A stretch of 22,119 nt of DNA from NCBI GenBank assembly GCA_900552775.1, contig USAP01000005.1, positions 1 to 22,119 on the forward strand, written 5' to 3'. The number at the start of each line of letters is the position of its first letter. Within the stretch, counting starts at the first letter, position 1. Source of the stretch: an uncultured Eubacteriales bacterium. Lineage in GTDB: Bacteria > Bacillota > Clostridia > UMGS1883 > UMGS1540. Made by a program: the position numbers and the translations under genes. Below the pieces are notes generated by a model. That model ran no database searches. It was not told where the DNA came from and saw nothing but the letters and a program-made list of their open reading frames with translations. Below are positions 18,614 to 22,119 of this stretch, one piece after another.

Positions 18614-18853
18614 ATGCAGCTTGATTTAAGCGATAGTATTACGGGACTTAAACAGTCCGTTAAAGCAGTTAAAAGCGGCGCGGCGGCAAAGGCATATGTC
18701 GCCGCGGACGCGGACGCGCATGTCCGTGAACCGTTTATAGAAATGTGCCGTGAGTATAATGTGCCGGTTGAATTTTGTGAAACTTGTGCACAGCTTGGCA
18801 GTGCCTGCGGAATAGAAGTGGGCGCCGCCGTTGCAGTTGTGAAAAAGGGCTGA
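18614..18853 (+). CDS. Ribosomal L7Ae-like RNA-binding protein (YbxF/RplGB type)
   Basis: 79 residues of the L7Ae/L30e/S12e fold, which binds kink-turn RNA. The family pattern is clear: ITGLKQSVKAVKSGAAAKAYVAADADAHVREPFIEMCREYNVPVEF followed by the signature LGSACGIEVGAAVAVV. B. subtilis has its homologue in the same place, between rpoC and rpsL. RNA target and need are not well established for the bacterial members. ATG 18614 has CGGAGGA at 18603-18609. Its stop codon lies inside a hairpin (18841-18863). Confidence 0.93.
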   Translation: MQLDLSDSITGLKQSVKAVKSGAAAKAYVAADADAHVREPFIEMCREYNVPVEFCETCAQLGSACGIEVGAAVAVVKKG

Positions 18854-18863
18854 TGCCTTTTTC
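18841..18863 (+). promoter_or_regulatory. Hairpin over the stop codon of the L7Ae-like gene
   Basis: GAAAAAGG (18841-18848) and CCTTTTTC (18856-18863) are perfect complements around a 7-base loop that contains the TGA stop. An A/T-rich stretch follows. It is too AT-rich to be a strong terminator; it may attenuate or mark an RNA processing site ahead of rpsL. Confidence 0.35.
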
Positions 18864-18898
18864 AAATATATATTTTATTTACGGAGGTGAAATTCAGA

Positions 18899-19312
18899 AT
18901 GCCAACCTTTAATCAATTGGTACGTAAGGGCAGAGAAACAAGCATTTACAAATCTACTTCTCCTGCGCTGCAGAAAGGTCTTAACTCTCTTAAAAAAGAG
19001 CTTACGGATCAGAGCGCGCCTCAGAAAAGAGGAGTATGCACGGCTGTAAAGACGATGACTCCCAAAAAGCCTAACTCAGCTCTTCGTAAAATTGCCAGAG
19101 TTCGTCTCAGCAACGGTATAGAAGTAACGGCTTATATTCCCGGTGTTGGTCACAACCTGCAGGAACATAGCGTTGTTCTTATCAGAGGCGGAAGAGTTAG
19201 GGATCTCCCTGGTGTAAGATACCATATAATCAGGGGAACGCTTGACGCGGCCGGTGTTGCAAACAGAAACCAGGCCAGAAGCAGGTATGGTGCAAAGAAA
19301 CCCAAAAAATAA
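18899..19312 (+). CDS. rpsL: 30S ribosomal protein S12
   Basis: Decoding-centre protein of the small subunit. 137 residues, the long Firmicute form. It begins [13 protein letters not shown] and ends [12 protein letters not shown]. The streptomycin-site loop [12 protein letters not shown] is standard (Lys56-Lys57). In the second loop, the usual [12 protein letters not shown] reads [12 protein letters not shown]: Arg101 stands where Lys is expected (E. coli Lys87/88). Codons are AGA GTT AGG GAT, so it is not a one-base misreading of the frame. The in-frame GTG at 18887 would include the GGAGG site, so ATG 18899 is the true start. Other regions are fully conserved. Confidence 0.99.
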   Translation: MPTFNQLVRKGRETSIYKSTSPALQKGLNSLKKELTDQSAPQKRGVCTAVKTMTPKKPNSALRKIARVRLSNGIEVTAYIPGVGHNLQEHSVVLIRGGRVRDLPGVRYHIIRGTLDAAGVANRNQARSRYGAKKPKK

Positions 19313-19315
19313 TAC

Positions 19316-19423
19316 CTGTACGAAAAATTGAGAAACCCAAGGTAGTTTCTCAAGGTGTGACGTACGGTTTATATATATTTAGAACGTAAGTTGCACTGAC
19401 AAAGCAAAAAAAGAAAGGCTTTG
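19316..19423 (+). other. Structured RNA candidate in the rpsL-rpsG gap
   Basis: The 155-base gap contains nested pairing. An outer stem of 7 pairs (19316-19322 with 19361-19367, one G-U) encloses a 9-bp hairpin, TTGAGAAAC (19328-19336) with GTTTCTCAA (19345-19353). A separate hairpin follows, CAAAGC (19400-19405) with GCTTTG (19418-19423). I saw no convincing promoter here. In E. coli, S7 represses the str operon by binding the S12-S7 spacer, so a similar role is possible, but this structure is not the E. coli one. Confidence 0.45.
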
Positions 19424-19443
19424 AGTACCTATGAATTCATTAA

Positions 19444-19938
<495 letters not shown>

Positions 19939-19939
19939 T

Positions 19940-19969
19940 AAAAGCAGCGTAATATACGCAGTGCTTTTT
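19940..19969 (+). terminator. Terminator-like hairpin between rpsG and fusA (possible attenuator)
   Basis: Directly after the rpsG stop, AAAAGCA-GCGTA (19940-19951) pairs with TACGC (19955-19959) and TGCTTTT (19962-19968), with a 3-base loop and a 2-base bulge. It ends in five T (19965-19969). No good promoter for fusA is visible in the remaining 34 bases. I therefore read it as a partial terminator that lowers fusA relative to rpsG. Confidence 0.5.
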
Positions 19970-20003
19970 AGACCGCAAATTCTCATCGGAAGGAGGAGTA
20001 TTT

Positions 20004-22043
20004 TTGCCAAGAGAATTTTCATTGGAAAAAACAAGAAATATAGGTATTATGGCGCATATCGATGCCGGTAAAACCACTACTACGGAACGTATTCTGTTTT
20101 ACACAGGCAGAGTTCATAAAATAGGCGAGGTACACGAAGGTGCCGCTACGATGGACTGGATGGAGCAGGAGCAGGAGAGAGGTATCACAATTACTTCCGC
20201 TGCTACAACCGCTCAGTGGAAAGGTCACCGTATAAACATCATCGATACCCCGGGACACGTTGACTTTACTGTTGAAGTTGAGCGTTCACTCCGTGTTCTT
20301 GACGGTTCCGTCACGGTATTCTGCGCTAAGGGCGGCGTTGAGCCGCAGTCCGAAAACGTTTGGAGACAGGCTGATAAATATAAAGTTCCCAGAATGGCTT
20401 ATGTAAATAAGATGGATATAATGGGTGCTGATTTTTACAATGTTGTCCAGATGATGAAGGACAGACTTCAGTGTAACGCTGTGCCGATTCAGCTCCCGAT
20501 AGGATCTGAGGACAGCTTTAAAGGTCTTATAGACCTCGTTACAATGAAGGCATATGTTTACTATGATGATCTCGGAAAAGACGAGCGAATCGAAGAAATC
20601 CCCGCTGATATGAAGGACAAGGCTGATGAATATCATGCAGCTCTTCTCGAATCTGTTGCAGAGCAGGATGAAGAACTTATGATGAAGTACCTCGACGGCG
20701 AGGAAATTACAGTAGATGAAATCAAAAAAACCATAAGAAAAGCTACAATAGCAAACGAAATGGTTCCGGTTCTCTGCGGAACATCGTACAGAAACAAAGG
20801 CGTTCAGAACCTTCTTGACGCAGTTGTTGACTACATGCCCGCACCGACGGACATTCCCCCAATTGAGGGTATCATTCCCGGAACGGATGAAGAGACAGTT
20901 CGGCATTCAAGTGACGAAGAACCTTTCTCGGCTTTGGCGTTTAAGATTATGACAGACCCCTATGTAGGTAAGCTTTGCTTCTTCAGAGTATACTCTGGTA
21001 CACTCACAAAAGGTTCTGCCGTATATAACTCCACAAAGGATAAAAACGAGAGAATCGGAAGAATACTTCAGATGCACGCAAACGACAGAAAGGATATAGA
21101 CGTTGTTTATTCCGGAGATATTGCTGCAGCTGTAGGACTTAAGAACACCGGAACGGGTGACACGCTCTGCGATGAAAATAATCCCGTTATCCTGGAGTCA
21201 ATGGAATTCCCGGAACCGGTTATCCGTGTTGCTATCGAGCCTAAGACCAAAGCAGGTCAGGAAAAGATGGGCATAGCTCTTGCAAAGCTGGCTGAAGAGG
21301 ATCCGACATTCCGTGCTTATACGGACGAGGAAACAGGTCAGACAATTATTGCAGGTATGGGCGAGCTCCATCTTGAAATTATTGTTGACCGTCTGCTTCG
21401 CGAATTTAAGGTTGAAGCTAATGTCGGTAAGCCGCAGGTTTCCTACAAGGAAGCTATACGCAAGCCGGTTAAGATTGACCATAAATACGCAAGACAGTCA
21501 GGCGGTAAAGGTCAGTACGGTCACGTTGTTATCGAAATGGAACCGCAGGAACCCGGCAAGGGCTACGAATTTGTTAACAAAATCGTCGGCGGTGCTATTC
21601 CGAAAGAGTATATTCCCGCAGTTGACGCAGGTATACAGGGTGCTATGCAGAACGGTGTTCTCGCAGGCTACAACGTAGTTGACGTTAAGGTAACTCTTGT
21701 TGACGGTTCATATCATGAGGTTGACTCCTCTGAAATGGCGTTCAAGATTGCAGCTTCCATGGCATTCAAGGAAGGCTGCCGCAAGGGTGATCCGGTATTG
21801 AAAGAACCTATTATGAAAGTTGACGTAATCGTTCCTGAGGAATACATGGGCGACGTTATGGGCGACTTGAACTCTCGCCGCGGACAGATCCAGGGCATGG
21901 AGGCAAGACCCGGTGCACAGTCGATTTCCGCTTTTGTACCGCTTTCCGAAATGTTCGGATATGCAACCGATCTGCGTTCCAAAACGCAGGGCAGAGGTCA
22001 GTACACAATGCAGCCCAGCCACTATGAGGAAGTTCCCAAGAGT
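20004..22043 (+). CDS. fusA: Elongation factor G, 3' end cut off by a foreign junction
   Basis: GTPase that drives translocation and, with RRF, ribosome recycling. 680 residues match EF-G, from [20 protein letters not shown] to [11 protein letters not shown]1 is AHIDAGKT (17-24), G2 RGITIT, G3 DTPGHVDF, G4 NKMD (135-138) and G5 GTSY. Domain IV and V segments ([29 protein letters not shown]) are intact. It starts with TTG at 20004 after AAGGAGGAG (19990-19998). The frame stays open to base 22119, but residues after Ser680 (encoded by 22041-22043) no longer resemble EF-G: the expected end (about 10-15 residues) is missing, replaced by unrelated sequence. Confidence 0.97.
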
Positions 22044-22119
22044 CCGCGCCATCCGCAAGAACAAGCCGCTGTGGATGTTCATGATCGCGTTCTTCTTCTA
22101 CATCGACGCCGTCAACACC
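22042..22119 (+). CDS. Fragment of a major-facilitator transporter, probably from another genome
   Basis: In the frame starting at 22042, the last 26 codons read as a basic loop (RKNKP) followed by a membrane segment ending [10 protein letters not shown]. That is the look of UMF1-type MFS permeases, in which an F-x-Y-x-D-G-V-x-T motif is common. All 26 codons end in G or C, utterly unlike the AT-tolerant third positions of every other gene here. It overlaps fusA in a different frame, which no real gene would do at that place. I read it as a stray piece joined to the contig. The family call rests on a short stretch. Confidence 0.6.

Noticed and set aside
18887..18898. Earlier GTG start for rpsL, and the similar GTG 19450 for rpsG
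   Set aside because: Both lie at or before the GGAGG sites and add residues absent from the families; the MPT and PRRGF starts are canonical.

Overview
The window reads as a stretch of a low-to-moderate GC Bacillota (Clostridia-type) chromosome. The evidence is the gene order rpoB-rpoC-L7Ae-like-rpsL-rpsG-fusA, a long Firmicute-type S12, a ywiB-like gene next to argS, a 56-residue clostridial 2[4Fe-4S] ferredoxin, strong GGAGG ribosome-binding sites, and extended -10 promoters. All genes lie on the + strand. Two-thirds or more is housekeeping. I found no CRISPR array, insertion sequence, prophage, tRNA or rRNA gene.

Region 1 (20-3467) holds kduI of uronate (pectin) catabolism, a cytoplasmic protein with a discoidin-like C-terminal half, a secreted protein with a copper-amine-oxidase-like stalk domain and a C-terminal SH3-like segment, and dUTPase. 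The first two suggest a plant-polysaccharide-using gut or rumen organism. Region 2 (3494-3797) is a free-standing ferredoxin gene with its own promoter and a strong terminator. Region 3 (3810-10955) is a run of closely packed genes: trmN6-like tRNA methyltransferase, rsmI, a small cupin, a GNAT acetyltransferase, ddl, then (from a new promoter) a DUF1934 gene, argS and an S41 carboxyl-terminal protease. The run ends in a hairpin terminator.

Region 4 (10956-11262) is the only gene-free stretch over 300 bases. It carries the terminator, an AT-rich upstream tract, a near-consensus extended -10 promoter, a perfect 16-bp palindrome at the expected start point, and a further inverted repeat in the rpoB leader. 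Region 5 (11263 to the end) is the transcription/translation operon rpoB-rpoC-L7Ae-like-rpsL-rpsG-fusA. It has hairpins after the L7Ae-like gene, in the rpsL-rpsG gap and in the rpsG-fusA gap. rplKAJL does not precede rpoB.

Three points stand out. (1) The last ~76 bases do not belong to fusA: EF-G is cut about a dozen residues short and the sequence switches to a GC3-saturated piece of a major-facilitator transporter, most simply a chimeric contig end. (2) S12 has Arg at residue 101, where Lys is nearly universal and where Lys-to-Arg gives streptomycin resistance in other bacteria. (3) The rpoB promoter/leader and the rpsL-rpsG gap contain symmetrical elements that look regulatory. I did not find a clearly new multi-gene system.
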